Source: Antarctobacter aquimaris
GTDB lineage: Bacteria > Pseudomonadota > Alphaproteobacteria > Rhodobacterales > Rhodobacteraceae
Length of the DNA: 63,873 bases
Assembly: GCF_900184945.1 (NCBI RefSeq)
Contig: NZ_FXYF01000022.1
Location: forward strand, 1 to 63,873
Direction of reading: 5' to 3'
Under the pieces are notes generated by a model that was not told the DNA's origin, searched no databases, and saw only the letters and a program-made list of their open reading frames with translations. How positions within the stretch are numbered: the first letter of the stretch is position 1; every line of letters begins with the position of its first letter. A program made the position numbers and the translations under genes. Positions 26,919 through 35,810 of this stretch are shown here, piece after piece.

Positions 26919-27884
26919 TCATCCCTTGCGCCGGGTCCAGCCCCAGAGGCAGAGGATTTCCGTCGCCACATGGGCGGCAGCGATGGCCGTGGCCCCCGTG
27001 GTGTCGAACGGCGGCGAGACCTCGACCACGTCGCCGCCCTTGAGGTCGATGCCCGCAAGGTGGCGCAGGATCACCGCCGCCTGGTGGCTGCTGAGCCCGC
27101 CCCAGACCGGCGTCCCGGTGCCGGGCGCAAAGGCCGGGTCCAGCGCGTCGATGTCGAAGGTCAGGTAGCAGGGCCGCTGGCCCACGATCTCGTGCACCCG
27201 TTCAGCCACCCACTCCGGTCCGTTGCGGTGGACGGCGCGGGCGTCGAGGATGTTGAAGCCGTGGGTGTCGGGATTGTCGGTGCGGATGCCGATCTGGACC
27301 GACCGCTCGGGGTCGACGAACCCCAGCTTGGCCGCCTTGTAGAGAAAGGTGCCGTGGTCGATGCGGGTCATGTCGTCATCGGTCCAGGTGTCGGAATGCG
27401 CGTCGAACTGGATCACGCTGAGCGGGCCGTGCCGTTCGGCATGGGCCTTCAGGCAGCCGAAGGTCACCGAATGGTCGCCGCCCAGCACGACACAGGCCGC
27501 GCCCGCATCGAGGATTCCGCCCACGTGGTCGGTGATCCGGTCCCAGACCTCGGCCGGGCGGGCATAGTCAAAGGGCATGTCGCCATAGTCGGCGATGGCG
27601 AATTCGCTCAGAACGTCATAGCCCCAGCCGTAGGGCGCGTCGCAGGGTTGCAGCAGGGAAGCCTCGCGGATCGCCCTCGGCCCCAGCCGGGTGCCGGGCC
27701 GGTTGGTCACCGCCTGGTCAAAGGGCAGCCCGGTCACGGCGACATCCACCCCGGCCAGGTCCTTGGTGTACTTGCGGCGCAGGAAGGAGGCGGCGCCGGC
27801 AAAGACGTTCTCGAACGAGGACCCCTTGAGGTCGGTCCGGGTGAAGGCGTGGTCGATCTGCTGCTTGGCGTCTTCGAGACTCAT
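26919..27884 (-). CDS. speB: Agmatinase/ureohydrolase family protein
   Basis: The 321-residue protein has all ureohydrolase manganese motifs: GGDHSVTFG, QFDAHSDTWTDD and FDIDALDPAFAPGTGTPVWGG. An insertion HGTFLY (between the second and third motifs) is typical of agmatinases. Agmatinase makes putrescine and urea from agmatine. Guanidinobutyrase or guanidinopropionase activity is equally possible for roseobacter paralogs. It lies downstream of two tandem M20 amidohydrolases on the same strand. Confidence 0.85.
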   Translation of the reverse strand: MSLEDAKQQIDHAFTRTDLKGSSFENVFAGAASFLRRKYTKDLAGVDVAVTGLPFDQAVTNRPGTRLGPRAIREASLLQPCDAPYGWGYDVLSEFAIADYGDMPFDYARPAEVWDRITDHVGGILDAGAACVVLGGDHSVTFGCLKAHAERHGPLSVIQFDAHSDTWTDDDMTRIDHGTFLYKAAKLGFVDPERSVQIGIRTDNPDTHGFNILDARAVHRNGPEWVAERVHEIVGQRPCYLTFDIDALDPAFAPGTGTPVWGGLSSHQAAVILRHLAGIDLKGGDVVEVSPPFDTTGATAIAAAHVATEILCLWGWTRRKG

Positions 27885-27912
27885 GGATCAGGTCCTTGTG
27901 GAAACGGGGCAA

Positions 27913-27976
27913 GGGGGCGCTGCCCCCTCTTGGCCTGCGGCCAATTCACCCCCGGGATATTTCTGGCCAGAAGAAA
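27913..27976 (-). repeat. Dispersed modular repeat, copy B
   Basis: Read on the minus strand: TTTCTTCTGGCCAGAAATAT, CCCGGGGG, hairpin TTGGCC-GCA-GGCCAA (27930-27944), GGGGGCAGCGCCCCC (27913-27927). It directly follows the stop codon of the M20 gene at 27990 and precedes the agmatinase. Confidence 0.8.
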
Positions 27977-27989
27977 CACGGGGCGCCGG

Positions 27990-29156
27990 TCAGCCAGGCA
28001 GCGGCAGCGCCTTTTCGACGAGGCGGGCAAAGAAGCTGGCCCCCACGGGGGCGATGGCGTCGTTGAAGTCGTACTGCGGGTGGTGGCAGACCGGCGTATC
28101 GCCCTGACCGAGGAAGAGATAGGCGCCCGGCCGCGCCTCGAGCATGTAGGCGAAATCCTCGCCCGGCATGATCGGCGGGCAGTCGATCGACACGGCGTCG
28201 GCGCCGACCACCTCTTCGGCCACAGAGGCTGCGAATTCCGCCTGCGCGGGGTGGTTGACGGTGGGCGGGTAGCCCTCGGCGTAGTCGAGCGTGGCGGTCA
28301 TGCCAAAGCTCCTGGCCTGGTATTCGGCGATCTCGGCCATGCGCTCCTTGACCACTGCCTGCACCGCCTTGTCGTAGTAACGGACCGTGCCGTTCAGCAT
28401 GGCGCTGTCGGGCACGATGTTCATGGCCGATCCGGTGTGGATCTGCGTCACGCTGACCACCGCCCGGTCCAGCGCGTCGATGTTGCGGCTGACGATGGTC
28501 TGCAGCGCCTGCACCATGGCGGCGGCGCAGACCACCGGGTCGCGGGTCTGGAAGGGCACCGCGCCATGGCCGCCGCGGCCCTTGATGTGGATGGTGAATT
28601 CGTCCACGCCGGCCAGCAGCGCGCCGCGGTTGGTCAACAGGTGGCCCACCGGCTGGCCGGGCGAGTTGTGGATGCCGTAGACCTCGTCGATGGCAAAGCG
28701 GTCCATCATGCCCTCTTCGACCATGATGCGCCCGCCGCCCTCGTTCTCTTCGGCCGGCTGGAAGATCAGCGCGACGCGACCCGAGAAATTGCGCGTCTCG
28801 GCCAGGTATTTCGCGGCGCCCAGCAGCATGGTGGTGTGGCCATCATGGCCGCAGGTGTGCGCCATGCCCCGTACGGTCGAGGCGTGCTCGGTGCCCGACA
28901 GGTCCTGCATCGGCAGCGCGTCCATGTCGGCGCGCAAGCCGATGGTCTTGCCCGGGGCGCGGCCCTCGACGATGGCGACGACGCCGGTGCGGGCAAGGCC
29001 GGTGTGGATCTCGGTGATGCCGAAGCTCTTGAGCTTGTCCACCACGAAGGCCGCCGTCTTGTGGCACTCCAACCCCAGTTCCGGGTGCTGGTGCAGGTGC
29101 CGCCGCCAGGCGGTCATCTCCGGTTCGAGCGCGGCAATGGAATTCACGATGGGCAT
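27990..29156 (-). CDS. M20 family amidohydrolase (hippurate hydrolase-like)
   Basis: The 388-residue protein has the M20D arrangement: RRHLHQHPELGLECHKTA near the start, GLRADMDALPM, HTCGHDGHTTMLLGAA with the metal-ligand Cys/His, FQPAEENEGGGRIMVEEG, and PIMPGEDFAYMLEARPG. Members hydrolyse N-acyl amino acids or amides with two metal ions. It is about 60% similar by eye to the next upstream gene, a tandem duplication. A modular repeat follows its stop codon. Confidence 0.92.
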   Translation of the reverse strand: MPIVNSIAALEPEMTAWRRHLHQHPELGLECHKTAAFVVDKLKSFGITEIHTGLARTGVVAIVEGRAPGKTIGLRADMDALPMQDLSGTEHASTVRGMAHTCGHDGHTTMLLGAAKYLAETRNFSGRVALIFQPAEENEGGGRIMVEEGMMDRFAIDEVYGIHNSPGQPVGHLLTNRGALLAGVDEFTIHIKGRGGHGAVPFQTRDPVVCAAAMVQALQTIVSRNIDALDRAVVSVTQIHTGSAMNIVPDSAMLNGTVRYYDKAVQAVVKERMAEIAEYQARSFGMTATLDYAEGYPPTVNHPAQAEFAASVAEEVVGADAVSIDCPPIMPGEDFAYMLEARPGAYLFLGQGDTPVCHHPQYDFNDAIAPVGASFFARLVEKALPLPG

Positions 29157-29245
29157 GGCACAGTCTCCTTTGCGCGCAGACTGCCTTTTCGGACAGGCGA
29201 AGGAAAGGGCCCAAGCCGACGGCGGACTGATGGCGCGCGCCCCTG

Positions 29246-29268
29246 TTTCTTCTCTGGATAAATACCCC
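29246..29268 (+). repeat. Dispersed modular repeat, partial copy C
   Basis: Only the first module is recognisable, beginning TTTCTTCTCTGG and ending AAATACCCC. The hairpin modules are missing. It lies between the two M20 genes. Confidence 0.5.
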
Positions 29269-29282
29269 TGAAACGCCGGATG

Positions 29283-30437
29283 TCAGCGGGCGTGCCGTGT
29301 TTCGATCAGCCGGGAAAAGAAGCTGGCGCCATAGGGCGCGGCGGCGTCGTTAAAGTCGAAGGCCGGGTGGTGCACCGACGGCCCGATTCCCTGGCCCAGG
29401 AACAGGAAGGCGCCGGGGCGCTTTTCCAGCATGTAGGAGAAATCCTCGGCCCCCATTTCCGGCGGCAGATCCTCGATCACGTCCGGCGACACCTCGCGCG
29501 CGACGGCGGCGGCAAAGCCGGTCTGTGCGGCGTGGTTGATGGTGGAGGGGTAGTTGCGCCGGTAGTCGAGGTCGACCGTCACCCCGTAGGAGGCCGCCTG
29601 CCCCGCCACGATCTCGGCGATGCGCCGTTCGGCCATGTCGCGCACCTCCGGTGTCAGGCTGCGCACGGTGCCGGCAAGGCGGACGCTCTCGGGGATGATG
29701 TTGAAGGCGGTACCGCCGTGGATCATGGTCAGCGAGACGACCAGCGATCCCAGCGGGTCGGCGTTGCGCGAGACGACCGTTTGCAGCGCCTGACCGATGG
29801 CCAGCGCGCAGGGCATCGGGTCGACACAGGCATGCGGGTAGGCGGCGTGCCCGCCCTTGCCCTTCACCACCATCTCGAAATCGTCCACCGCGGCCATGAT
29901 CGGCCCCGGGCAGGTTCGGAACTCGCCCAGCGTGCCAAAGGGATCGGTGTGCAGGGCATAGACCTCCTCGATGCCGAAGCGCTCCATGATGCCTTCCTCG
30001 ACCATGATGCGGCCGCCACCGATGGTTTCCTCGGCCGGCTGGAAGATCAGCACGGCGCGGCCGGTAAAGCGGCGCGTCTCGCACAGGTACTTGGCCGCGC
30101 CCAGCAGCATCGCGGTATGGCCGTCGTGACCGCAGGCGTGCATCCGGCCCGGCACCGTGCTGGCCCAGGGCGCGCCCGTCTCCTCTGTCATCGGCAGCGC
30201 GTCCATGTCGGCGCGCAGGCCCGTCACCGGCCCCGGCCCCTGCCCCGCGATCACGGCGACCAGGCCGCTGGTGGCGATGCCCTCGTGGATCTCGTCGACA
30301 CCGAAACCCCGCAGCCTTTCGGCGACAAAGCGCGCCGTCTCGTGGCAGTCGAGGCTCAGTTCGGGGTGCCTGTGCAGGTGACGGCGCCAGCCGGCCATCT
30401 CGTCGGCCATGTCGGCAATGGAATTGATGATCGGCAT
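29283..30437 (-). CDS. M20 family amidohydrolase, second paralog
   Basis: The 384-residue protein has the same motif set as its neighbour: RRHLHRHPELSLDCHETA, GLRADMDALPM, HACGHDGHTAMLLGAA, FQPAEETIGGGRIMVEEG and PPEMGAEDFSYMLEKRPG. The start MPIINSIADM matches the paralog's MPIVNSIAAL. Divergence in the lid domain suggests a different acyl-amide substrate. It is the first gene of the M20-M20-agmatinase strand. Confidence 0.92.
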   Translation of the reverse strand: MPIINSIADMADEMAGWRRHLHRHPELSLDCHETARFVAERLRGFGVDEIHEGIATSGLVAVIAGQGPGPVTGLRADMDALPMTEETGAPWASTVPGRMHACGHDGHTAMLLGAAKYLCETRRFTGRAVLIFQPAEETIGGGRIMVEEGIMERFGIEEVYALHTDPFGTLGEFRTCPGPIMAAVDDFEMVVKGKGGHAAYPHACVDPMPCALAIGQALQTVVSRNADPLGSLVVSLTMIHGGTAFNIIPESVRLAGTVRSLTPEVRDMAERRIAEIVAGQAASYGVTVDLDYRRNYPSTINHAAQTGFAAAVAREVSPDVIEDLPPEMGAEDFSYMLEKRPGAFLFLGQGIGPSVHHPAFDFNDAAAPYGASFFSRLIETRHAR

Positions 30438-30723
30438 CTGAATCGTCCTCGCGGTTCGCATTGCGCCCTGGTGCGGGCAGCATGGATAGGACCGGGCGGC
30501 AGGGCAGCCTCCGGGTCAAACACAGGCTCGAGATAGGTCGACGCCCTGCCTCGCGCAATCCGCCCCGGACCGTGCGACCCGAGAAACCCGGATGCCACCC
30601 GGGCCGGCCCCGCCCTTGTCTTGCGCGACACGACCCGCAGGACCCGCGACGACGCCCGCCGCCGCTGGACTCCGGCGGCGGGTTCCTGCATCCCTGTGCC
30701 CCGACGCAAGGGAGCATGGCGCG

Positions 30724-31533
30724 ATGAGCGACGATCTGATCCACGACCCGAACGGCGGCATGCCGCGCCTGCTGGAGATCATGCGCCGGCTGCGTGATCC
30801 CGAAGGGGGATGCCCCTGGGACCTGGAACAGGACTTTGCCAGCATCGCGCCCTACACCATCGAAGAGGCCTACGAGGTCGCCGACGCGATCGAGCGCGAG
30901 GCCTGGGACGAACTGAAGGGCGAGCTGGGCGACCTGCTGTTCCAGTCGGTCTTTCACGCGCAGATGGCGACGGAGGCGGGGCTGTTCACCTTCGACGAGG
31001 TGGCGGATGGGATGTCCGACAAGATGGTGGCGCGGCATCCGCATGTCTTTGGCGACGAGAGCCGCGACAAGTCGGCCGAGCAGCAGACCCGCGACTGGGA
31101 AGCGATCAAGGCGACCGAGCGCGCCGAAAAGGCGCAGCAGGGCGTGCTGGACGGCGTCGCGCAGGGGCTGCCGGCGCTGCTGCGGGCGGTGAAATTGCAA
31201 AAGCGCGCGGCGCGGGTGGGCTTTGACTGGCCCAGCACCGACGAGGTCATGGACAAGCTGCGCGAGGAAATGGACGAGCTGCGCCAGGCACCCGACGACG
31301 CGGCGCGGTTCGAGGAATTCGGCGACCTGCTGTTCGTCATGGCCAACCTGGGCCGGCACATGGGGATCGACCCGGAGGCCGCGCTGCGGGCCGCGAACGC
31401 CAAGTTCACCCGACGGTTCCGGTCGATCGAGGCGGCGCTGGCCGCCCAGGGGCGGCGCCCCGAGGACAGCGACCTGGCCGAGATGGACGCGCTGTGGGAC
31501 GCAGCCAAGGCGGCGGAAAAGGCGGCGGGCTGA
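30724..31533 (+). CDS. mazG: Nucleoside triphosphate pyrophosphohydrolase MazG
   Basis: The 269-residue protein is a full-length two-domain MazG. The first domain shows CPWDLEQDFASIAPYTIEEAYEV in its opening and DELKGELGDLLFQSVFHAQ. The second domain has EEMDELRQA and EEFGDLLFVMANLGRHMGIDPE. The EExxE...ExxD motifs bind magnesium. It hydrolyses NTPs to NMP and pyrophosphate, house-cleaning aberrant nucleotides and modulating ppGpp levels. ATG at 30724 is chosen by alignment to the family start. Confidence 0.95.
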   Translation: MSDDLIHDPNGGMPRLLEIMRRLRDPEGGCPWDLEQDFASIAPYTIEEAYEVADAIEREAWDELKGELGDLLFQSVFHAQMATEAGLFTFDEVADGMSDKMVARHPHVFGDESRDKSAEQQTRDWEAIKATERAEKAQQGVLDGVAQGLPALLRAVKLQKRAARVGFDWPSTDEVMDKLREEMDELRQAPDDAARFEEFGDLLFVMANLGRHMGIDPEAALRAANAKFTRRFRSIEAALAAQGRRPEDSDLAEMDALWDAAKAAEKAAG

Positions 31534-31539
31534 GCGAGG

Positions 31540-32425
31540 GGACTCGTCCTGGCGGCCGATGAAGGCAAGCAGGGCCTCGGGGTGATCGGTGAGCCCCGAC
31601 AACCCCTGGTCGAGGATCGCCCGCCAAGGCGCCGGATCGCCCCTTTCGACCAGCGCGAAATCCTCGCCCAATGCCCAGCCCGAGATCACCACCGCCAGGT
31701 CCAACGCCCTTGCCCGGGCAAGCACCTCGGGGGTCGCTTCGCGGGACTTCAGCATGACCATCTTCGGGTGAGGCCCCAGCTGCGCCGCGACCGCATCTAG
31801 ATCGGACAGGACATCGCGCGACCGCTGCAGCGCCACCCCCACGCCCAGACTCGTCGCCTCGACCAGCGCACGCAGTTTGCTCTGGTCGGTGCCCGGATCA
31901 TGGAGCTGGAACAGTCCGCGTCATGCCCTGCCGGGGCGGCCGCAAGACTGTCCACCTCATAGGTCTTGAGACCAAGGCTGACCAGCATCCCTCCCCCGAC
32001 GAGATCGAGCGCCGCGCCAAGCGTCGGCACCGGGTGGGCCACGCCGTCCGGGCCGGGCCCGAGCCGCAGCTAGCGGATAACCGCAAGCCGGTCGTTGCGG
32101 ATGAAATCCTTGCCGCCCCGCGCCGCACGTGTCCGCCCCCCGGGCGGCCCCGCCGGAAAGACCGTTTCGGCATCGGTCATCCGGTTCAGCATTTGGTCGC
32201 GCATCGGGACCTACTGCCCGTCCGTGGTCAGCTGCGGATTGACCTGCACCCCGTCGATGCCAGGCACGATGCCGGGGTGGGTCCAGGGCAACGCGTTTTC
32301 CGGGAACCCGCCCAGCACCGCGCCGCGATGCGCCGGCACAAGGGGCGGTAGGCCGTCGACGGGGGCCGCTCGGCCAGCGCCACGAGTGCGAAGACCGATC
32401 CCATCAGGGCCCTTCTCGACATCAT
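31540..32425 (-). pseudogene. Glycerophosphodiester phosphodiesterase (GDPD) pseudogene
   Basis: Pieces of a GDPD are readable on the minus strand in different frames. A signal-like start MMSRRALMGSVFALVALA is at 32425. After a frame change comes AHRGAVLGGFPENALP, then DGVQVNPQLTTDGQ. A TAG (32211-32213) follows, then MRDQMLNRMTDAETVF, and a second TAG (32070-32072). Next is TLGAALDLVGGGMLVSLGLK, a frame change near 31910, then FQLHDPGTDQSKLRALVEA to about 31540. Two stops and at least two frameshifts make it non-functional. HRG/PEN and the DG-QV-RD pattern support GDPD. Its 3' end merges with mazG antisense sequence. Confidence 0.75.
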
Positions 32426-32524
32426 GGTCCGGGCTCTCCCCGCGAACCGCCAAGACCAGCCCTCAGCCTGCCGAAGCGCGAAGACCCGGACCTTGATGCG
32501 GGTCAAGGTCGCACCGCACAAATG

Positions 32525-32550
32525 AAAACGGCGCGCCGGGGGCACGCCGT
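32525..32550 (-). terminator. Terminator of the fab/acpP operon
   Basis: On the minus strand ACGGCGTGCC pairs with GGCGCGCCGT (one G-T wobble) around a short C-rich loop and runs into TTTTC. It is 28 bp after the acpP stop codon. Confidence 0.75.
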
Positions 32551-32577
32551 TCCTGTCTGGTCGTCCGACGGGGACGC

Positions 32578-32811
32578 TTATTGTGCGTCGGTGATGAACT
32601 TCACCGCATCGCCGAAGGTCTGGATGGTTTCGGCCGCGTCGTCCGGGATCTCGATGCCGAACTCTTCCTCGAAGGCCATGACCAGTTCCACGGTGTCAAG
32701 GCTGTCAGCGCCGAGATCGTCGATGAACGAGGCCGATTCCGTCACCTTCTCTTCTTCAACGCTCAGGTGCTCGACCACAATCTTCTTAACCCGATCTGCG
32801 ATGTCGCTCAT
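32578..32811 (-). CDS. acpP: Acyl carrier protein
   Basis: The 77-residue acidic protein has the phosphopantetheine site Ser37 in [20 protein letters not shown]. It carries growing acyl chains in type II fatty acid synthesis. It is last in a fabD-fabG-acpP order on the minus strand, 217 bp after fabG. That gap can hold its own promoter, common for acpP. Confidence 0.98.
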   Translation of the reverse strand: MSDIADRVKKIVVEHLSVEEEKVTESASFIDDLGADSLDTVELVMAFEEEFGIEIPDDAAETIQTFGDAVKFITDAQ

Positions 32812-33028
32812 GTCTGTTCCTCACAAGTCTGTCGGACCCTTCGGCCCATTTTGCCCTGCCCCGCGGCGTGGCGTCTGGTGCCCTCACGGGCGGCTCGATC
32901 TCCCGGCCCTCCGGGCGCACCGGCGGCCCGCAACGCGGGCAACCGGCTGGAATCTGCGCGGCCTATAGCACAGGCGGCGGTGATGGCAAACGCTTTCCCA
33001 TGCTGCACTGCAACAGCCGCTTTGCCTG

Positions 33029-33766
33029 TCAAAGCATGGCCATGCCGCCATTGATGTGCAACGTGGTGCCGGTGACATAGGCCGCCTCGGGGCTGGCCAG
33101 GTAGAGCACGCCGGCGGCAATCTCCTCCGGGCTGCCCATGCGCCCCGTGGGGATCTGGGTCAGGATCGCGGATTTCTGGTCATCGGTCAGCTTGTCGGTC
33201 ATCGCCGTCTCGATGAAGCCGGGGGCGATGGCGTTCACGGTGATGCCGCGGCTGGCGACCTCGTAGGCCAGCGACTTGGACATGCCGACCATGCCGGCCT
33301 TGGCGGCGGCATAGTTGCCCTGCCCCGGGTTGCCCGTCGCGCCCACCACCGAGGAGATGTTCACGATGCGACCCCAGCGCGCCTTCATCATGCCGCGCAG
33401 CACGCCCTTGCAGAGGCGGAAGGTCGAGGTGAGGTTCACGTCGATGACGCTCTGCCACTCGTCGTCCGACATCCGCATGAAGAGGTTGTCGCGGGTGATG
33501 CCGGCGTTGTTGACCAGGATGTCGACGCTGCCCATCGCCTCGGCGGCCTGCTTGGGCAGCGCGGTGACGGCCTCGGCATCGCCCAGGTTGCAGGGCAGGA
33601 CGTGGGCGCGGTCGCCCAGGGCGGCGGCCAGTTCCTCGAGCGGCGCAACCCGGGTGCCCGACAGGCCCACGGTGGCCCCCGCGCCGTGCAGCGCCCTGGC
33701 GATGGACCCGCCAATGCCGCCCGACGCGCCGGTGATCAGGGCGGTCTTTCCCGTCAGATCGAACAT
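33029..33766 (-). CDS. fabG: 3-oxoacyl-[acyl-carrier-protein] reductase
   Basis: The 245-residue SDR reduces 3-oxoacyl-ACP with NADPH. It shows TGASGGIGGSIA, NNAGITRDNLFMRM, ISSVVGATGNPGQGNYAAAK and the terminal GTTLHINGGMAM. The start MFDLTGKTALITGA matches the family; the upstream in-frame codons lie within the palindrome cluster. It follows fabD after 78 bp. Confidence 0.97.
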   Translation of the reverse strand: MFDLTGKTALITGASGGIGGSIARALHGAGATVGLSGTRVAPLEELAAALGDRAHVLPCNLGDAEAVTALPKQAAEAMGSVDILVNNAGITRDNLFMRMSDDEWQSVIDVNLTSTFRLCKGVLRGMMKARWGRIVNISSVVGATGNPGQGNYAAAKAGMVGMSKSLAYEVASRGITVNAIAPGFIETAMTDKLTDDQKSAILTQIPTGRMGSPEEIAAGVLYLASPEAAYVTGTTLHINGGMAML

Positions 33767-33789
33767 TGTCCTCGTTCTCCTCTCGCGGT

Positions 33790-33834
33790 GCAAATTCCGT
33801 GTGCGGAATTTGCAAATTTTGTCGACAAAATTTG
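33790..33834. repeat. Two tandem palindromes between fabD and fabG
   Basis: The first (33790-33813) has arms GCAAATTCCG and CGGAATTTGC around a four-base loop. The second (33813-33834) is a perfect 22-bp palindrome with half-site CAAATTTTGTC. They are adjacent, AT-rich and inside the fab operon. A three-palindrome cluster of the same style lies at 61328-61393. Confidence 0.85.
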
Positions 33835-33844
33835 TGCGCCCGGC

Positions 33845-34786
33845 TCAGCCGGCGGATGCCTCGACGGCCGCGGCGACATCCGCCGCCGTGCCGACAGTGC
33901 GCACGGCTGCCTCGCGGTGGATGCGGCGCACCATTCCGGACAGCGCCTTGCCCGCGCCGATCTCCCAGAACTCGGTCACGCCCTCCTGCGCCATCAGCGC
34001 CACCGACTCGCGCCAGCGGACCGCGCCACAGATCTGCGCCTTGAGCAACGCGCGGATGGTGTCGGGATCGCTGACCGGCGCCGCCTCGACATTGGCCACC
34101 ACCGGCACCAGGGGCGCCTTGATCTGCACGGCGTCCAGCGCCGCGGCCATGGCCTCGGCGGCTGGCTGCATCAGGGCGCAGTGGAACGGGGCCGATACCG
34201 GCAGCATCACCGCGCGCTTGGCCCCGGCCGCCTTGGCCAGTTCCACCGCGCGTTCTACCGCCGCCTTGTGTCCCGAGATCACCACCTGCGCCGGATCGTT
34301 GTCGTTGGCCGCGGCCACGACCTCACCCTGCGCGGCCTCCTCGGCCACCTTGCGCACGGCCTCCAGGTCCAGCCCCAGCAGCGCCGCCATGGCCCCGACG
34401 CCCACAGGCACCGCCGCCTGCATCGCCTGCCCGCGCGTGCGCAACAGGCGCGCCGCATCGGCCAGGCTGAGCGCGCCCGCCGCCGTGAGTGCCGAGTATT
34501 CGCCCAGCGAATGCCCGGCGACAAAGGCCGCCGAGGTCACGGCGACGCCTTCGGTCTCGAGAGCGCGCATGGCGGCCATCGAGGTCGCCATCAGCGCGGG
34601 CTGCGCGTTTTCGGTCAGTGTGAGGGTCTCGATATCGCCGTCCCAGATCAGCGCCGAGAGTTTTTCACCCAGCGCCGCGTCGACCTCGTCGAAGACGGCG
34701 CGCGCCGCCGGGTAGGCCTCGGCCAGGTCCCTGCCCATGCCGATGGTCTGAGCCCCCTGCCCGGGAAAGATGAACGCGCGGGTCAT
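33845..34786 (-). CDS. fabD: Malonyl-CoA-ACP transacylase
   Basis: The 313-residue enzyme transfers malonate to ACP. It has FPGQGAQTIGMG, the nucleophile GHSLGEYSAL, the active-site His in PVSAPFHCALM and the terminal GAGKALSGMVRR. The start MTRAFIFPGQG is preceded by AGGAGAGG. It is first in the fabD-fabG-acpP series. Confidence 0.97.
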   Translation of the reverse strand: MTRAFIFPGQGAQTIGMGRDLAEAYPAARAVFDEVDAALGEKLSALIWDGDIETLTLTENAQPALMATSMAAMRALETEGVAVTSAAFVAGHSLGEYSALTAAGALSLADAARLLRTRGQAMQAAVPVGVGAMAALLGLDLEAVRKVAEEAAQGEVVAAANDNDPAQVVISGHKAAVERAVELAKAAGAKRAVMLPVSAPFHCALMQPAAEAMAAALDAVQIKAPLVPVVANVEAAPVSDPDTIRALLKAQICGAVRWRESVALMAQEGVTEFWEIGAGKALSGMVRRIHREAAVRTVGTAADVAAAVEASAG

Positions 34787-34893
34787 GCCCCTCTCCTTGC
34801 CGTGATCTGCTTTCCGCAAGCCCTTACAGCCCGGAACGCCGATCCGCAATCTTTCCCCGCGCGTCGGGACCGGTCGCGCGGGGGTGGGTGCGC

Positions 34894-35148
34894 TCAGACC
34901 TTGCGGTGGAGCGCGCCCGAGAACAGCCCCAGCCCGCCGGTCAGCATGGCGACGGACAGCCCCAGCTTGAACAGCATCAGCGAGGGCGAGACGGTCGCGG
35001 CGGGCACCAGCCACAGCGCGAAGGTCGCCAGCACCAGCGCACCGCCGACCAGCAACTGCACAAGAGGTGCGAGGCTGGTCGAGCGTTCGCCGTCATGGGC
35101 GCGGGCATTGTCACGGGTGGCGGTGGGGACGATCTCGATGAGGGCCAT
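34894..35148 (-). CDS. Small two-helix membrane protein
   Basis: The 84-residue protein has two hydrophobic helices (about 28-50 and 55-78) after a polar N-terminus MALIEIVPTATRDNARAHDG. The order and size recall short roseobacter membrane proteins of unknown role. It is divergent from rpsF. No function is assigned. Confidence 0.6.
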   Translation of the reverse strand: MALIEIVPTATRDNARAHDGERSTSLAPLVQLLVGGALVLATFALWLVPAATVSPSLMLFKLGLSVAMLTGGLGLFSGALHRKV

Positions 35149-35281
35149 GTCACATTACTCCGGTCTGTTGTTAACGATGAATTAAACTCTGGATTGTGCC
35201 CGCAATTGGGCGCATCCGGGGCAATCCCGGGCCGGATCCGGCCCCCTTGCGCAACGCGGCGATCCGTGTATACGGGGCGCT

Positions 35282-35350
35282 CTCTTCGCAACGACGTTTA
35301 CCCGCGCAGGCTCTCGTGGGCAGGGCGCGAAGAGCCCAAGGCCCCTGCCC
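35282..35350 (+). promoter_or_regulatory. Structured leader of the rpsF operon
   Basis: CTCTTCGC (35282-35289) can pair with GCGAAGAG (35327-35334). Alternatively GGGCAGGG (35318-35325) pairs with CCCTGCCC (35343-35350), which encloses and competes for the same segment. Ribosomal operons starting with rpsF often carry an S6:S18-binding leader; the conserved motif of that RNA is not clearly visible here. Confidence 0.4.
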
Positions 35351-35383
35351 TATGAAATGCGCCTTGATAGAAATGGAGCCCGC

Positions 35384-35788
35384 ATGCCGCTGTATGAGCA
35401 TGTATTCATCTCGCGTCAGGACTTGTCCAACGCGCAGGCCGAAGGTCTTGTCGAACATTTCGGCACCGTCCTCGCGGACAACGGCGGCAAGGTCGTCGAA
35501 AGCGAGTACTGGGGCGTCAAGACGATGGCCTACAAGATCAACAAGAACCGCAAGGGCCACTACGCCTTCCTCCGCACCGACGCGCCCGCCTCGGCCGTGC
35601 AGGAAATGGAGCGCCTGATGCGCCTGCATGACGACGTGATGCGCGTCCTGACCATCAAGGTCGACGCCCACGAAGAGGGCCCTTCGGTCCAGATGCAGAA
35701 GAGGGACGAACGTGGTGACCGTGGCGATCGCGGTGACCGCGGAGATCGTGGCGACCGCCGCGAACGCCGTCCGCGCGACGACCGCTGA
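35384..35788 (+). CDS. rpsF: 30S ribosomal protein S6
   Basis: The 134-residue protein starts [15 protein letters not shown] and has the S6 core [20 protein letters not shown]. The C-terminus adds five GDR repeats and an Arg-rich end, a low-complexity extension common in this group. It binds S18 in the small subunit platform. It is first in rpsF-rpsR-rplI. Confidence 0.98.
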   Translation: MPLYEHVFISRQDLSNAQAEGLVEHFGTVLADNGGKVVESEYWGVKTMAYKINKNRKGHYAFLRTDAPASAVQEMERLMRLHDDVMRVLTIKVDAHEEGPSVQMQKRDERGDRGDRGDRGDRGDRRERRPRDDR

Positions 35789-35810
35789 CCCCAGGAAGGA
35801 GAGCTAAACC

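Noticed and set aside
35696-35788. GDR repeat end of rpsF as a frameshift or microsatellite artefact
   Set aside because: Codons vary among the repeats and low-complexity S6 tails are common in this group, so it is a real extension.
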